Notes under the pieces: generated by a model
Told to the model about the DNA's origin: nothing
Seen by the model: the letters and a program-made list of their open reading frames with translations, nothing else
Databases searched by the model: none
Shown here: one piece after another, positions 17,091 through 27,213 of the stretch
Layout: each line of letters begins with the position of its first letter
How positions within the stretch are numbered: position 1 is the stretch's first letter
NCBI RefSeq assembly: GCF_022524345.1
Contig: NZ_JAKWJU010000002.1
Coordinates: 2,852,001-2,916,000 of the forward strand
DNA: 64,000 nucleotides
Direction: 5' to 3'
From: Streptomyces marispadix
GTDB lineage: Bacteria; Actinomycetota; Actinomycetes; Streptomycetales; Streptomycetaceae
Made by a program: the position numbers and the translations under genes

Positions 17091-17133
17091 TATATACACC
17101 GACCCGAGGAAAGTTGACAAACACAGGCTCAAC
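17091..17133 (-). promoter_or_regulatory. hsp18 promoter with overlapping inverted repeat
   Basis: On the minus strand TTGTCA (17120-17115), 18 bp, and TATATA (17096-17091) form an unusually good vegetative promoter for this GC content, with a leader of about 48 nt. A dyad GTTGA-N11-TCAAC (17113-17133) covers the -35 element and is a plausible repressor site. It does not match the known RheA operator (TGTCATC-N5-GATGACA) or the HAIR sequence exactly. Confidence 0.6.
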
Positions 17134-17229
17134 TTCGCCTGGCGCCTCGCCTCGCTTAGCGCGCCGCCTTCCCCGGCTCCATACGGGAGCACCGTGAATG
17201 CGCAGGTCAGAGCCGCGTCCCCGCAGGGG

Positions 17230-18720
17230 TCATAGCGTCCGCTGCGCTGCTTCCGCCTTGTCGTTCCTGTCGCTCCTGTCGGCTCTGTCGCTTCTGTCGC
17301 TATCGCTCCTGTCGGTCTTGTCCCTCGTGCCGCTCATGCCGCCCCTGCCGCTCACCACCTGCTGCCAGAGCCCGCGGAACTCCCGCCGCGCCGACTCCGC
17401 CTCCTGTCGCTGCCCGGCGTGGAGCACGCCCAGCGCATACGCGGTGGCCGGCGCGATCCGGGGCGTACGGGCCGCGGCGGCGGCGGCCTCGGCGGCCTCG
17501 ATCGCGTCGCGGTGCGCGTCGAGTGCGGCGCTCGCCGCCACGAGAAGGTCGTCGGGGCCAGTCGCGACGGCCCGGTCGTGAGGGAGATGCTGGGGCTGTG
17601 CGAGGTGCGCGTCGTGCGCTGCCTCGGCGATGTCCCTTTCCGTACGGGCTCCCGTACGGGCTTCAGTACGGGCCGCTGTACGGGCATCCGTGCGCGCATC
17701 CGTTCGTCCCGCTGTGCGGGCCTCCGCCCCGGCATCTGTGCGGACGTCCGTGCCGGTGCGCGGTTCGCCCGCAGTGCCCGCATGCCCGCCTCCTTCGCGG
17801 GCTCCGCCCGGCGGCTGCCCGTCCGCCGCGCACAGCACCTCACGTGCGTATCTGTGGTGCCGCAGCAGTATCCGCACCTCCAGCCAGGCCGCGTCCTGTC
17901 TGCTCTGTGAGTCACCGCCGGTACGTGCCGCCCCCGGGTCCGGGCCCTCGGGACCCTCGCGGCGGCCCGCGTAGGCCCTCGACGCAGGGGGCAGCGACTC
18001 GACGGCGTGCACGAGGCGCTCCCACGCGCGCTCCGCCGGGGGCAGGAGAAGGGTCCCGGCCGAGCCGCGTGCCGCGTCCGGTGCCAGCGGCACCTCGTAG
18101 GCGAGGAGGGCGACCGCGTCCGCGACCGCGTGGAAGCGGGAGGAGACCAGGGCCTCGAGAGCGGCCGAGTGCGCCCGGCTGCGCGCCAGACTGTGCTGCC
18201 GCTCCAGCAGGGCGGCCGCACGGTCGCCGCCCACGCCCTCGACGGCGAGCCGGTGCAGCGCGGCGAGCAGCCGGGCCTGACGGGCGGCACATCGGTACTC
18301 GTACGCCAACGTGCCCGACAGGCGGCGCAGTTCGGCGCTCAGCTCGTCGGCCCAGGCGGCGTCCACGAACGACCGGTAGGTGAGCAGCGCGGAGCCGATA
18401 CGCCGTGACGCGCGCCGTAGCTGCCGTACCGCGTCGGCCGCCGCCGTGGCCGTCTGCGCGCTGCTCGCGCTCTCCTGGTGCAGGCGCAGGCTGCGCATGA
18501 AGTCGGCCGCCCACGCGTTGAGACAACCGCTCAGCACCTCGGCCGCGTCGGCGGTCTCCAGCGTCCTCGCCGGTGCGGCGCAGCCACCGCCTCCGATCGG
18601 ACCGGCGGGCCCGGCGGCTCCGCCCGCACCGCCATGCCCGGCGGCTCCGGCCGGACCGGCCGTGCTCGCGGACCCGGCGGTCCCGGCGGGCCCTGCGAGG
18701 TCTCCCCCTCGTACCCTCAC
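17230..18720 (-). CDS. CHAD-domain protein (probable polyphosphate-binding)
   Basis: The product has up to 496 residues. A Gly/Ala-rich head is followed by a CHAD domain of conserved helices: VLSGCLNAWAADFMRSL, DAVRQLRRASRRIGSALLTY, RLSGTLAYEYRCAARQARLL and repeated basic patches. CHAD domains bind polyphosphate granules, and this gene lies directly downstream of ppk on the same strand (85 bp apart), which strongly supports that role. A central insertion repeats RTDARTDARTAARTEART (17640-17740), encoded by a 12-bp tandem DNA repeat. A C-terminal tail of SDRSDRADRSDRND follows. The start is uncertain. GTG 18720 is used here, but a start after the glycine run is possible. Confidence 0.82.
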   Translation of the reverse strand: MRVRGGDLAGPAGTAGSASTAGPAGAAGHGGAGGAAGPAGPIGGGGCAAPARTLETADAAEVLSGCLNAWAADFMRSLRLHQESASSAQTATAAADAVRQLRRASRRIGSALLTYRSFVDAAWADELSAELRRLSGTLAYEYRCAARQARLLAALHRLAVEGVGGDRAAALLERQHSLARSRAHSAALEALVSSRFHAVADAVALLAYEVPLAPDAARGSAGTLLLPPAERAWERLVHAVESLPPASRAYAGRREGPEGPDPGAARTGGDSQSRQDAAWLEVRILLRHHRYAREVLCAADGQPPGGAREGGGHAGTAGEPRTGTDVRTDAGAEARTAGRTDARTDARTAARTEARTGARTERDIAEAAHDAHLAQPQHLPHDRAVATGPDDLLVAASAALDAHRDAIEAAEAAAAAARTPRIAPATAYALGVLHAGQRQEAESARREFRGLWQQVVSGRGGMSGTRDKTDRSDSDRSDRADRSDRNDKAEAAQRTL

Positions 18721-18805
18721 GGCTCCGTCACCCCCTCACCCCGTCGGTCGGTCTCTCCGAACCCGTAGTGCGTCTGTCGGTACGCGCGTCAGTCCGGCGG
18801 GGCCG

Positions 18806-21157
18806 TCAGCCCGGCGCCGGTCCGCGCCGCCGTCTGCGGCCCTCGATCAGCGACTCCTGGATGTTGCGCAGCGGCTGTCCGTCCGCGTCGTGTGCGTGGC
18901 GCGTCCATCCGCCGTCGGGGCCCAGGTGCCAGGAGGCGGTGTCGTCGGCCATGCCGGTCTCCAGCAGACGCGTGAGGGTGGCCCGGTGCGCGGGGTCGGT
19001 CACGCGGACCAGTGCCTCGATACGGCGGTCCAGATTGCGGTGCATCATGTCGGCGCTGCCCAGCCAGATTTCCGGATCTCCGCCGTTCCCGAACGCGAAG
19101 ATCCGTGAGTGCTCCAGGAAGCGCCCGAGGACGCTGCGCACCCGTACCGTCTCGCTCAGGCCCTCGACTCCCGGGCGCAGCGCGCAGATTCCACGCACCC
19201 ACAGATCGACGGGCACGCCCTCGCGCGAGGCCCGGTAGAGGGCGTCGACGACCGCCTCGTCCACGATGGAGTTGAGCTTGAAGCGCACGTACGCGGGCTC
19301 TCCCGCGCGATGTCTGCGCACCTCGCGCTGGATGCGCGAGATCAGCCCGTCCCGCAGCGAGGTGGGCGCGACGAGCAGCCGCCGGTAGGTCTCACGGCGC
19401 GAGTAGCCGGAGAGGCGGTTGAACAGGTCGGACAGATCGGCGCCGACCTGCTGGTCCGCGGTCAGCAGCCCCAGGTCCTCGTAGAGGCGTGCCGTCTTGG
19501 GGTGGTAGTTGCCTGTGCCGACGTGTGCGTAGCGGCGCAGCGTGTCGCCTTCCTGCCGCACCACCAGCGAGAACTTGCCGTGCGTCTTGAGCCCGACCAG
19601 CCCGTGCACCACATGGCAGCCGGACTCCTCCAGCTTCCGCGCCCACTTGATGTTCGCCTGCTCGTCGAAGCGTGCCTTGATCTCGACGAGCACCAGCACC
19701 TGCTTGCCGGACTCGGCCGCGTCTATCAGCGCGTCGACGATCGGGGAGTCGCCCGAGGTGCGGTAGAGCGTCTGCTTGATCGCCAGCACGTCCGGGTCGG
19801 CCGCCGCCTGCTCCAGGAACGCCTGTACGGACGTGGAGAAGGAGTCGTAGGGGTGGTGCAGCAGTATGTCGCGCTCCCGCAGCGCGGCGAAGACGTCCGG
19901 CGGCTGCGCCGACTCCACCTGCGCCAGGTCCCGCTGCGTACCGGCCACGAACTTCGGGTACTTCAGGTCCGGCCGGTCCATCGCCGAGACGATGCCGGAC
20001 AGGCCGGTCAGGTCCAGCGGGCCGGGCAGCGGATAGACCTCGGCCTCCGAGACGTTCAACTCCCGTACCAGCAGGTCCAGTACGTACGGATCGATCGACT
20101 CCTCGACCTCCAGGCGCACCGGGGGACCGAAGCGGCGCCGTAGCAGCTCCTTCTCCAGCGCCTGCAGGAGGTTCTCGACGTCGTCCTCCTCGACCTCCAG
20201 GTCCTCGTTGCGCGTCACACGGAACATGTGGTGCGCGAGTACCTCCATGCCGGGGAACAGCTCCTCCAGGTGCGCGGCGATGACGTCCTCGACGGGCACG
20301 TAGCGGTGCGGCGACGCCTCCAGGAAGCGCGAAAGCAGCGGTGGAACCTTCACACGTGCGAAGTGCTGGTGGCCGCTCACCGGGTTGCGTACGACCACGG
20401 CGAGATTGAGCGACAGTCCCGAGATGTACGGAAAGGGGTGGGCGGGGTCGACCGCGAGGGGCGTCAGCACGGGGTAGATCCGCTGCCGGAAGAGGGTGAA
20501 GAGCCGGGCCTGCTCCTTGTCGGTCAGGCCGTCCCAGCGGAGCAGATGCAGGCCCTCGGCGGCGAGCGCGGGCGCGATGTCCCGCTGGTAGCAGTCCGCG
20601 TGCCGCGCCATCAGCTCGCGCGAGCGCGTCCAGATCTGTTCGAGGGCCTCACGGGGCTGGAGCCCTGACGCGGAGCGCGTGGCGACCCCGGTCGCGATGC
20701 GGCGCTTGAGCCCCGCGACGCGGACCATGAAGAACTCGTCCAGATTGCCGGCGAAGATCGCGAGGAAGTTGGCGCGCTCCAGCAGCGGCGCCTCATCGTC
20801 CTCGGCGAGTTCCAGCACGCGTTCGTTGAAGGCGAGCCAGCTCCGCTCGCGGTCCAGGAAGCGGTCGAGCGGCAGATCGTCGAGCTGCCCTTCCTGGGAG
20901 GAGAGCGCGTCCGCCGGATAGACGTCGGGGTCGGAGTCGAGGTCCGGGTCCAGGTCGGGGAGGGTGCCGCCGCCGGCGCGGCGCGTCGCCGGTCCGGACG
21001 TGACGGCGTAGGCGACTTCGTGACCGGTCTCGTCGCGGGTGTCGTACGGGGCGTCGTAGTGCGAGTCGTGCTGGGGGTCGCCGTGGGGGTCGAGACGTGG
21101 ATCGAAGGGAGCGTGGGCGGGGGGCGCGGATGCGGCACGCGAGGTGGGCTCGCTCAT
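18806..21157 (-). CDS. ppk: Polyphosphate kinase 1
   Basis: The 783-residue PPK1 polymerises the ATP gamma-phosphate into polyphosphate, reversibly. Domains in order: an acidic variable head (1-100), the N domain with [20 protein letters not shown], the head domain ([20 protein letters not shown]), and the two catalytic PLD-like domains, with the phosphohistidine region [20 protein letters not shown] and the second [16 protein letters not shown] start it at ATG 21157 ([10 protein letters not shown]). Residues upstream would not be family-like. The next gene encodes a CHAD protein. In S. lividans ppk is PhoP-controlled, but I could not find a convincing PHO box here. Confidence 0.95.
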   Translation of the reverse strand: MSEPTSRAASAPPAHAPFDPRLDPHGDPQHDSHYDAPYDTRDETGHEVAYAVTSGPATRRAGGGTLPDLDPDLDSDPDVYPADALSSQEGQLDDLPLDRFLDRERSWLAFNERVLELAEDDEAPLLERANFLAIFAGNLDEFFMVRVAGLKRRIATGVATRSASGLQPREALEQIWTRSRELMARHADCYQRDIAPALAAEGLHLLRWDGLTDKEQARLFTLFRQRIYPVLTPLAVDPAHPFPYISGLSLNLAVVVRNPVSGHQHFARVKVPPLLSRFLEASPHRYVPVEDVIAAHLEELFPGMEVLAHHMFRVTRNEDLEVEEDDVENLLQALEKELLRRRFGPPVRLEVEESIDPYVLDLLVRELNVSEAEVYPLPGPLDLTGLSGIVSAMDRPDLKYPKFVAGTQRDLAQVESAQPPDVFAALRERDILLHHPYDSFSTSVQAFLEQAAADPDVLAIKQTLYRTSGDSPIVDALIDAAESGKQVLVLVEIKARFDEQANIKWARKLEESGCHVVHGLVGLKTHGKFSLVVRQEGDTLRRYAHVGTGNYHPKTARLYEDLGLLTADQQVGADLSDLFNRLSGYSRRETYRRLLVAPTSLRDGLISRIQREVRRHRAGEPAYVRFKLNSIVDEAVVDALYRASREGVPVDLWVRGICALRPGVEGLSETVRVRSVLGRFLEHSRIFAFGNGGDPEIWLGSADMMHRNLDRRIEALVRVTDPAHRATLTRLLETGMADDTASWHLGPDGGWTRHAHDADGQPLRNIQESLIEGRRRRRGPAPG

Positions 21158-21376
21158 GGCCCCATTGTTCCCCGCGCCGGTGACAGCGGTAGGGGCGCGA
21201 AGGCGACGAGCGGGGAGCTGCATTCCGCGATGCTCACAAGCGCGTCTTAATCAGCGGTTACGCACACATGGCCGCCGGGCGAGCGCCGCGCCACCGGCAC
21301 GGGGGCCGCCGACAGGTGCGCCGCCGCCGGGCGAGCGCGCCCCCGTACCCCCAGGGGCGCAAGGTCCAGGGGGAGC

Positions 21377-22291
21377 TCAGCTCTCCGTGCGGTACATCAG
21401 GTCCGTCTCGTACGTCGTGAAGCCCAGCCCTTCGTAGACGTTGACGGCCGCCAAGTTGTCGGCGTCGACGTAGAGCATCGCGGTCGGCAGGCCCCTGTCG
21501 CGCTCCAGATGGCGCAGCCCGATCGCCGTGAGCGCCTTGCCCAAGCCGGTGCCCTGCGCCTCCGGGGCGACGCCCAGCACATAGACCTCGCCGAGCTGCT
21601 CCGCGCTGTGCACCTTCGTCCAGTGGAAGCCGACGAGCCTGCCCTCGCGCTCGGCCAGGAAGAAGCCCGACGGGTCGAACCAGGGCTGCGCCTTCCTGTC
21701 GTCCAGGTCGCGCTGGGTGAGGCTGCCCTGCTCGGGGTGGTGCGCGAAGGACGAGGCGTTCAGCGCCAGCCACTCCTCGTCGTCCTCGCCGGGCCGGAAC
21801 GTACGCACCGTCACTCCCTCCGGCAGCACCGGCTCCGGCAGGGCGGGAGCCGACTGCGGGCCCCCCTCGGTCAACGGCCGCCGCATCTGGCGCAGTTCAC
21901 GGAAGAGACTGAGCCCGAGGACCTGCGCGAGATGGCGTGCGGCGGGGTGGCCGCCGTGCGCCCACACCCGCAGCCGCTTGCCGGACTCCTTGAGCAGCGC
22001 CTGGCCGAGCTGCCGTCCGTAGCCGCGGCCCCGGTGCGAGGGGTGCACGGCCAGTTCGCCCGTGGGCGGTTCGACGGGGTCGGTGTCCTCGAGCTGTGCG
22101 TAGCCGACGAGTTGGCCCTCCTGACGCAGAAGCAGATGCCGCACGCCCTCACGGCGTCCGCCGCGGAGCTGGAGCCTGCCCTGCTCGGAGAGGGGCGACT
22201 GACCGTCCGTGCGCGCCGACTCGTCGATCAGCGACTGCGCGTCCCGTACGACCTCGGTCGACGCCTCGTCCACTACCACCACGTCGCTCAT
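21377..22291 (-). CDS. mshD: Mycothiol synthase MshD
   Basis: The 304-residue protein is a tandem GNAT enzyme that acetylates Cys-GlcN-Ins with acetyl-CoA, the last mycothiol step. The N-terminal GNAT half has HPSHRGRGYGRQLGQALL and RVWAHGGHPAARHLAQVLG. The C-terminal half has VLGVAPEAQGTGLGKALT and AMLYVDADNLAAVNVYEGLGF, which hold the acetyl-CoA P-loop. The length and the WFDPSGFFLAEREGRLVGFHW region match actinobacterial MshD. It is transcribed towards ppk. mshA lies 7 kb away, so the mycothiol genes are dispersed as usual in streptomycetes. Confidence 0.94.
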   Translation of the reverse strand: MSDVVVVDEASTEVVRDAQSLIDESARTDGQSPLSEQGRLQLRGGRREGVRHLLLRQEGQLVGYAQLEDTDPVEPPTGELAVHPSHRGRGYGRQLGQALLKESGKRLRVWAHGGHPAARHLAQVLGLSLFRELRQMRRPLTEGGPQSAPALPEPVLPEGVTVRTFRPGEDDEEWLALNASSFAHHPEQGSLTQRDLDDRKAQPWFDPSGFFLAEREGRLVGFHWTKVHSAEQLGEVYVLGVAPEAQGTGLGKALTAIGLRHLERDRGLPTAMLYVDADNLAAVNVYEGLGFTTYETDLMYRTES

Positions 22292-22351
22292 GCCACGACT
22301 TTACGAGACGGCGGCAGCGGTCCACCTCCCGCCTGTCGCGAACGCGGGGAG

Positions 22352-22602
22352 ATGTACTCAGGGTTCACGGCAGGTATGCGGCCCGTGTCCGGTCGGCGGC
22401 CGGCCCGGATGCGGCCTCTTGGCGCGGCACGCGGCAGGTACGCGGCGGCTACGGACCCGCTGGGTGGCGACTACGAGGCGACTACGAGGAGGACCCGTAC
22501 AGGCCGCAGGTGTACGGGCAGCCGGTGTACGGGCGGGGCCGGGCGCCTCGGCCGGGCCGGGCGCCCGGAGCCTTCCCGGAGTCTCAAGAGGCCGCTCCGT
22601 AA
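22352..22602 (+). pseudogene. Possible small Tyr/Pro/Arg-rich gene, frameshifted by an 11-bp duplication
   Basis: From ATG 22352, preceded by GGGGAG, one frame reads MYSGFTAGMRPVSGRRPARM to GGDYEA. A second frame continues DYEEDPYRPQVYGQPVYGRG to FPESQEAAP and a stop at 22600-22602. The switch coincides with a perfect tandem duplication of GCGACTACGAG (22467-22477, 22478-22488). Removing one copy fuses the frames into about 79 residues. I recognise no family, and the 3' end overlaps the converging FMN-reductase gene. This may be non-coding sequence. It is listed because the duplication explains the frame break exactly. The rest of the 22292-22583 gap shows nothing else. Confidence 0.25.
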
Positions 22603-23366
22603 GGCGACTTGGCGCGTGCCTCACGCAGCGCGCTCCCCCACCATTCGAGCTGACCCAGCATCCGCGCGGCGGCGGCCGAGCTGCCCGCCTCGTCACGGGG
22701 GCGCCCGTCACGGTCGAAGCGCTCCCAGGCCATGTGGAAGCTGAGGGTCTCGCGGACGGTGACGGCGTGCAGTTCGGCGAAGACCTGGCGCAGATGCTCA
22801 ACTGCCCGCTGCCCACCGGCCATACCGCCGTACGAGACGAACCCGGCGGGCTTGGCCTGCCACTCGTCGCGGAACCAGTCGATCGTGTTCTTCAGCGGAG
22901 CCGGAAAGCTGTGGTTGTACTCGGGCGTCACGACCACGAAGGCGTCGGCGGCGGCCAGCCGCCGGGACAGCCGGGTGTGCACGGCCTCCACCGCGGGCGG
23001 CATCGGTGCGCCGAACTTCGTGAAGGCGACAGGGAGTTCGTGCTCGGCTTCGGCGAGATCGATGACGTCGACCTCGTAGGCCCCGTGCTTCCGCGCCTCC
23101 TCGGCGAACCAGCGCGAGACGACCGGCCCGAAGCGCCCCTCCCGGACGCTGCCGACGATCAAGGCGAGCCGCAGCAGGCCCGCGTCTCCCTGGCCGGTGC
23201 CTGCCCGGTCCACGTGAGGCTCCTCCGCTTGGATCGGTCCCGCTTCGACCGGCTCCGCTTCGACCGGTCCCGCTTCGACCGGCTCCGCTTCGTGGTTCTC
23301 CGCCGCGGTCGGCGCCGTGGTGTCGGCGGTGCCGGTGGGGTGCGCCGTGCTCACTGTGCCTGGCAT
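22584..23366 (-). CDS. NADPH-dependent FMN reductase / flavodoxin-like oxidoreductase
   Basis: The 260-residue protein has a flavodoxin-like fold of the FMN_red family (relatives of chromate and azo reductases). It has LRLALIVGSVREGRFGPVVS binding the FMN phosphate, VVVTPEYNHSFPAPLKNTID contacting the isoalloxazine, and YGGMAGGQRAVEHLRQVF. Residues 1-65 are an acidic extension with the repeat EAEPVEAGPVEAEPVEAGP, encoded by a GCTTCGACCGG-type DNA repeat (23228-23295). This extension is not part of the fold. Nothing in the neighbourhood fixes its substrate. A two-component system lies upstream on the same strand. Confidence 0.85.
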   Translation of the reverse strand: MPGTVSTAHPTGTADTTAPTAAENHEAEPVEAGPVEAEPVEAGPIQAEEPHVDRAGTGQGDAGLLRLALIVGSVREGRFGPVVSRWFAEEARKHGAYEVDVIDLAEAEHELPVAFTKFGAPMPPAVEAVHTRLSRRLAAADAFVVVTPEYNHSFPAPLKNTIDWFRDEWQAKPAGFVSYGGMAGGQRAVEHLRQVFAELHAVTVRETLSFHMAWERFDRDGRPRDEAGSSAAAARMLGQLEWWGSALREARAKSPYGAAS

Positions 23367-23583
23367 GGGGTCTCTCCTCGTAGGCGGTGGTCGGGACGGA
23401 CGCGCGTGCGCCGTCGGCGGACGCCGGACCTGACGGCCGCGACGGTGACGGTGACGCGGCCTCGACGACCGCCCCCAGGCTCAGACATGAAGTTGAGTTG
23501 AAGTCAAGCTTCGGCTTCCGGCGCGGCTCCAGCCGGACCCGCCGCCCGGCAGGGCACCGGCGACCGGCCCGGCTCTCGCCCCG

Positions 23584-25119
23584 TTATGCGTCCCGCCGCC
23601 CGCCCGGCGGCGCCCCCGGTGCACCCGGCGGACCCGGCGGACCCGGCGGACCCGGCGCCCGACCCGGTCGCCCAGCCGCCTCCTCCTCCGCCTCCGGTTC
23701 CGGCCGCGGCGATCCCGGGAGGCTCAGCACCGCCACCGTGCCCCCGCCCTCCGCGGCCTCCAGCGTCACCTCGCCACCGGCCTGCCGTGCGGTTCGGGCC
23801 GCGATGGACAGCCCCAGACCCGACCCCGGCAGGCTCCGCGCCGACGGCGAACGCCAGAACCGGTCGAAGACGTAAGGCAGTTCGTCGTCGGCGATCCCCG
23901 GGCCGTGGTCGCGCACCCGCAGCGTCCCACCGGTCAGCTCCGCCTCGACCGTGCCGCCGTCCGGGCTGAACTTCACCGCGTTGTCCAGCAGGTTGACCAC
24001 CGCCCGCTCCAGCGCCGCTGGTTCGCCGCACACGTACCAGGGCTCCGTGCGTACGGCGACCGTGATGCCGCCGCCGCGCAGCCGCACCCGTTCCGCCGCC
24101 CGCCGGGTGATCTCGTGCAGCGCGATGCCCGCGACCGGCCCGCCGCCCGGCGGCATCTCACGTGACAGCTCCTGCAAGTCCCCGACGAGCGCCGCGAGTT
24201 CGCTCATCTGCGCCCGTACCGACTCCAGCAGCGCCCGCCGGTCCTCACCCGGCAGCGAGCGTCCCGACTCCTCGGCCCTCACCAGCAGCTCGATGTTCGT
24301 ACGCAGCGACGTCAGCGGTGTACGCAGCTCGTGCCCGGCGTCCGCGATGAGCTGCTGCTGGAGGACGCGGGAGGAGGCCAGCGCCTCGGTCATCGAGTTG
24401 AACGAGCGGGAGAGGCGGGCGATCTCGTCGTCTCCCTCGGCGGGGATGCTCACGCCGAGGTCCTCCGTACGGGCGATGTGCTCGACGGCACCGGTGAGCC
24501 GGTCCACGGGCCGCAGCCCCGCACGCGCCAGTACCACGCCTGCGCCCGCCGCCGCGAGCACTCCGGTGCCGCCGACCAGCGCCAGGATGAGGGCGAGATT
24601 GCGCAGCGACCTGTCGGTCTCGGTGAGCGGACGCGCCACGGAGACGGCGACATCCGTGCCCTCCACGGGAGTCGTCAGCACCCGGTAGTCGGTGCCGGAG
24701 CCGTCCTCGCTGCGGGCGGTGTGCACGGCCTCGGGCCGGCGGTGCTCCGCCACACGCTCGTCGCCCGACGTCACCTCCACCCTGCTGCCGACGATCACAC
24801 AGCTCTTGCCGTGCTTGTCGACGACCTGGACCGTGGCGTCGAAGGGGTTCGGGGCACGCTCGTCCGCCGGTGAGCACTGCCCGGAACTGAGCTGGCCCAC
24901 CACGAAGCTGGGGTCCACGCGGCTGTTGCTGCGCAGCGACTGGTCCAGCGAGCCGACCAGTTGGGCCCGCACGATGAACCAGCAGGCCGTCGCGCACGCC
25001 GCCACCGCGAGCGCCACCGTGACCGCCGCCAGCAGGGCCAGCCGTGAGCGCAGCGTCGGAACGGGAAGCCGCGGCCGGGCCATGCGGGGCCGGGGGAGCG
25101 GCGGCCGGGGGAGTCTCAC
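23584..25119 (-). CDS. Two-component sensor histidine kinase
   Basis: The 511-residue kinase has an N-terminal membrane segment (about 25-50), an extracytoplasmic sensor of about 125 residues containing two cysteines (SSGQCSP and KSCVIV), a second membrane segment (about 180-200), and HAMP. HisKA carries the phospho-His in [20 protein letters not shown], and the ATPase has [30 protein letters not shown] and [12 protein letters not shown]. The C-terminal tail contains [18 protein letters not shown], a collagen-like run absent from the core family. It begins with GTG 25119, overlapping the regulator stop in GTGA. The pair corresponds to an S. coelicolor system near glnR. Its signal is unknown. 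Confidence 0.9.
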   Translation of the reverse strand: MRLPRPPLPRPRMARPRLPVPTLRSRLALLAAVTVALAVAACATACWFIVRAQLVGSLDQSLRSNSRVDPSFVVGQLSSGQCSPADERAPNPFDATVQVVDKHGKSCVIVGSRVEVTSGDERVAEHRRPEAVHTARSEDGSGTDYRVLTTPVEGTDVAVSVARPLTETDRSLRNLALILALVGGTGVLAAAGAGVVLARAGLRPVDRLTGAVEHIARTEDLGVSIPAEGDDEIARLSRSFNSMTEALASSRVLQQQLIADAGHELRTPLTSLRTNIELLVRAEESGRSLPGEDRRALLESVRAQMSELAALVGDLQELSREMPPGGGPVAGIALHEITRRAAERVRLRGGGITVAVRTEPWYVCGEPAALERAVVNLLDNAVKFSPDGGTVEAELTGGTLRVRDHGPGIADDELPYVFDRFWRSPSARSLPGSGLGLSIAARTARQAGGEVTLEAAEGGGTVAVLSLPGSPRPEPEAEEEAAGRPGRAPGPPGPPGPPGAPGAPPGGRRDA

Positions 25120-25874
25120 GCCGCGTCGTCCTTGAGCACATAGCCCACGCCCCGCACGGTGTGCACCAGACGCGGCTCCCCCGCCGCCTCGGTCTTACGG
25201 CGCAGATACATCACGTACACGTCCAGGGAGTTGGACGACGGCTCGAAGTCGAAGCCCCACACGGCCTTGAGGATCTGCTCGCGAGTGAGCACCTGGCGGG
25301 GGTGGGAGAGGAACATCTCCAGCAGCGTGTACTCGGTGCGGCTCAGCTCCACCGTGCGAGCGCCCCTGGTCACCTCCATCGTCCCGAGGTCCATCCGCAG
25401 GTCGCCGAAGGAGAGGGAGTCCGTCCCGGGGCGGTCGGCACGGGTGCCGCCCCCGCCCTGGACGGCTGCCGTGTCGTGGCCGGTGCCCGCGGGCTCCTGC
25501 GCGTACGAGTTGCGCCGCAGCAACGCCCGTATGCGGGCGAGGAGTTCGTCCAGCTCGAACGGCTTGACGAGATAGTCGTCGGCACCCGCGTCCAGCCCCG
25601 TCACGCGGTCGCCGACGGTGTCCCGCGCGGTCAGCATCAGGATCGGGACGCGACTGCCGCTCTCGCGGAGACGCCGGGCGACGGTCAGCCCGTCCAGCCT
25701 CGGCATCAGCACATCGAGCAGTACCAGGTCCGGCTCGTACGCCGCGGTCTTCTCCAGGGCGTCGAGCCCGTCCTCGGCGAGTTCGGTGCCGTAGCCCTCG
25801 AAGGTGAGACTGCGCCTCAGCGCGTCCCGCACGGCGGGCTCGTCGTCGACGATCAGCACCTTCATGACCACCAT
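25116..25874 (-). CDS. OmpR-family response regulator, partner of the adjacent kinase
   Basis: The protein of about 250 residues has a receiver domain with [18 protein letters not shown], the phosphoacceptor Asp in [13 protein letters not shown] and Lys in [15 protein letters not shown]. The winged-helix domain has [20 protein letters not shown] and [13 protein letters not shown]. An unusually long Gly/Thr/Ala linker (residues about 125-155, [17 protein letters not shown]) joins them. The start is ATG 25874 (MVVMKV) or ATG 25865. The GTGA overlap with the kinase gene shows co-translation. Confidence 0.9.
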   Translation of the reverse strand: MVVMKVLIVDDEPAVRDALRRSLTFEGYGTELAEDGLDALEKTAAYEPDLVLLDVLMPRLDGLTVARRLRESGSRVPILMLTARDTVGDRVTGLDAGADDYLVKPFELDELLARIRALLRRNSYAQEPAGTGHDTAAVQGGGGTRADRPGTDSLSFGDLRMDLGTMEVTRGARTVELSRTEYTLLEMFLSHPRQVLTREQILKAVWGFDFEPSSNSLDVYVMYLRRKTEAAGEPRLVHTVRGVGYVLKDDAA

Positions 25875-25916
25875 GGGCCCAAGCCTCGCATTCGGTGCGG
25901 GCGAACCCCGTGTCAG

Positions 25917-25929
25917 GCGTGTCACACGC
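25917..25929. promoter_or_regulatory. Short perfect palindrome upstream of the response-regulator operon
   Basis: GCGTGT-C-ACACGC lies about 45 bp upstream of the regulator start in the gap 25875-26054. It could be a regulator-binding site. There is no independent support. Confidence 0.3.
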
Positions 25930-26054
25930 GGGCGTGCGCTCGTGGCTCAGCGCCGTGCCGGTGCCCCGGGCGGTCGTCGCCAGCGAGGCAGCTCCGCGTC
26001 ACCGCTTCGTCCGTGCCTTGTCAGCACCGGATCAGCACCTCGTCAGCACTGCGG

Positions 26055-27092
26055 TCAGCGCTTGGGCGGTTCCCCGCATCCGCAGGAACGCCGTACGACC
26101 AGCCCCGCCGGGAACTGCCGTACCCGCTGGCGCCGCGACCCCGCGACCCGCAGCCCGTCGTCCAGCACCAGCTCGACCGCGGCCTTCGCCATGCCCTCGC
26201 GGTCCGAGCCGACGGTCGTCAGCGGCGGGTCCGTCAGCGCCGCCTCCTTCACGTCGTCGAACCCGGCGACGGCCAGATCCTGCGGTACGTCCAGTCCCAG
26301 CTCGCGGGCCGCACGCAGCACGCCGATGGCCTGGTCGTCGGTCGCGCAGAAGACGGCGGTGGGCCGGTCGGGGCGGCTCAGCAGTTCGAGCGCGAGACGG
26401 TAGGTGTCGTAGCGGTTGTACGGCGCCTGGAAGAGGCGGCCCTCCAGCGAGCGCCCGGCCTCCTCCATCGCGCGGGACCAGCCCTCGACATGGTCGGTGA
26501 CCGGGTCGCCCGACTCGGGCGTCGAGTCGATGCCGCCGAGGCAGACGACGTACTCGTGGCCGTGCTCCAGCAGATGGCGGGTGGCGAGCTGGGCGCCGCC
26601 GACGTCGTCGAGCACGACCGCGACGTCGTCGATGGCCTCGGGACGCCGGTGCAGCAGCACCACGCGGGCGTCCCAGGCGTCTATCTCCACGGCCGCGTGC
26701 TCGCTGGGGCCCTGGCTGATGAGGATCAGGCCGGAGACGCGCATCCCGAGGAAGGCCCGCAGATAGTGCACCTCGCGCTCGTCGAGGTAGTCGCTGTTGC
26801 CGACGAGGACCATCTTTCCGCGCTCGGCGGCGGCTTGCTCGACCGCGTGTGCCAGCTCCGCGAAGAACGGCTGCCGTGCGTCGGGGACGATGAGCCCTAT
26901 CAGGTCCGTACGGCGGGAGGCCATGGCCTGGGCGACCCTGTCGGGCCGGTACCCGAGTTCCTTGATGGCGGCGAGCACGCGCTCACGCGTGGCCGGTGCG
27001 ACGGGCCTCGGCCCGTTGTTGATCACATAGCTGACGACCGCGGTCGACGTACCCGCAAGCCTTGCCACATCGTCCCGCGTCACCCTGGCCAC
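26055..27092 (-). CDS. LacI-family transcriptional regulator
   Basis: The 345-residue repressor has an N-terminal LacI helix-turn-helix ([20 protein letters not shown]) and hinge ([20 protein letters not shown]). A periplasmic-binding-protein-like ligand domain includes [33 protein letters not shown] and [20 protein letters not shown]. It ends [12 protein letters not shown]. The ligand is unknown and no sugar genes adjoin it. In S. coelicolor a LacI regulator likewise lies between this two-component system and glnR. Confidence 0.9.
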   Translation of the reverse strand: MARVTRDDVARLAGTSTAVVSYVINNGPRPVAPATRERVLAAIKELGYRPDRVAQAMASRRTDLIGLIVPDARQPFFAELAHAVEQAAAERGKMVLVGNSDYLDEREVHYLRAFLGMRVSGLILISQGPSEHAAVEIDAWDARVVLLHRRPEAIDDVAVVLDDVGGAQLATRHLLEHGHEYVVCLGGIDSTPESGDPVTDHVEGWSRAMEEAGRSLEGRLFQAPYNRYDTYRLALELLSRPDRPTAVFCATDDQAIGVLRAARELGLDVPQDLAVAGFDDVKEAALTDPPLTTVGSDREGMAKAAVELVLDDGLRVAGSRRQRVRQFPAGLVVRRSCGCGEPPKR

Positions 27093-27213
27093 GCGCGCAG
27101 TCTACGCGGGATGCGTCCGCCGTTTGAGGGGCCCGTCGGTTACGGGCGCAGCCGGCGCCGGCACCGTCCCGGGAGCGTTCCCGTGGCGGCTCCGGCCCGG
27201 CTGTGCGCGGCCG

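Noticed and set aside
21158..21376. A PHO box upstream of ppk
   Set aside because: PhoP control of ppk is known in S. lividans, but I found no pair of GTTCA-type 11-nt units here on either strand.
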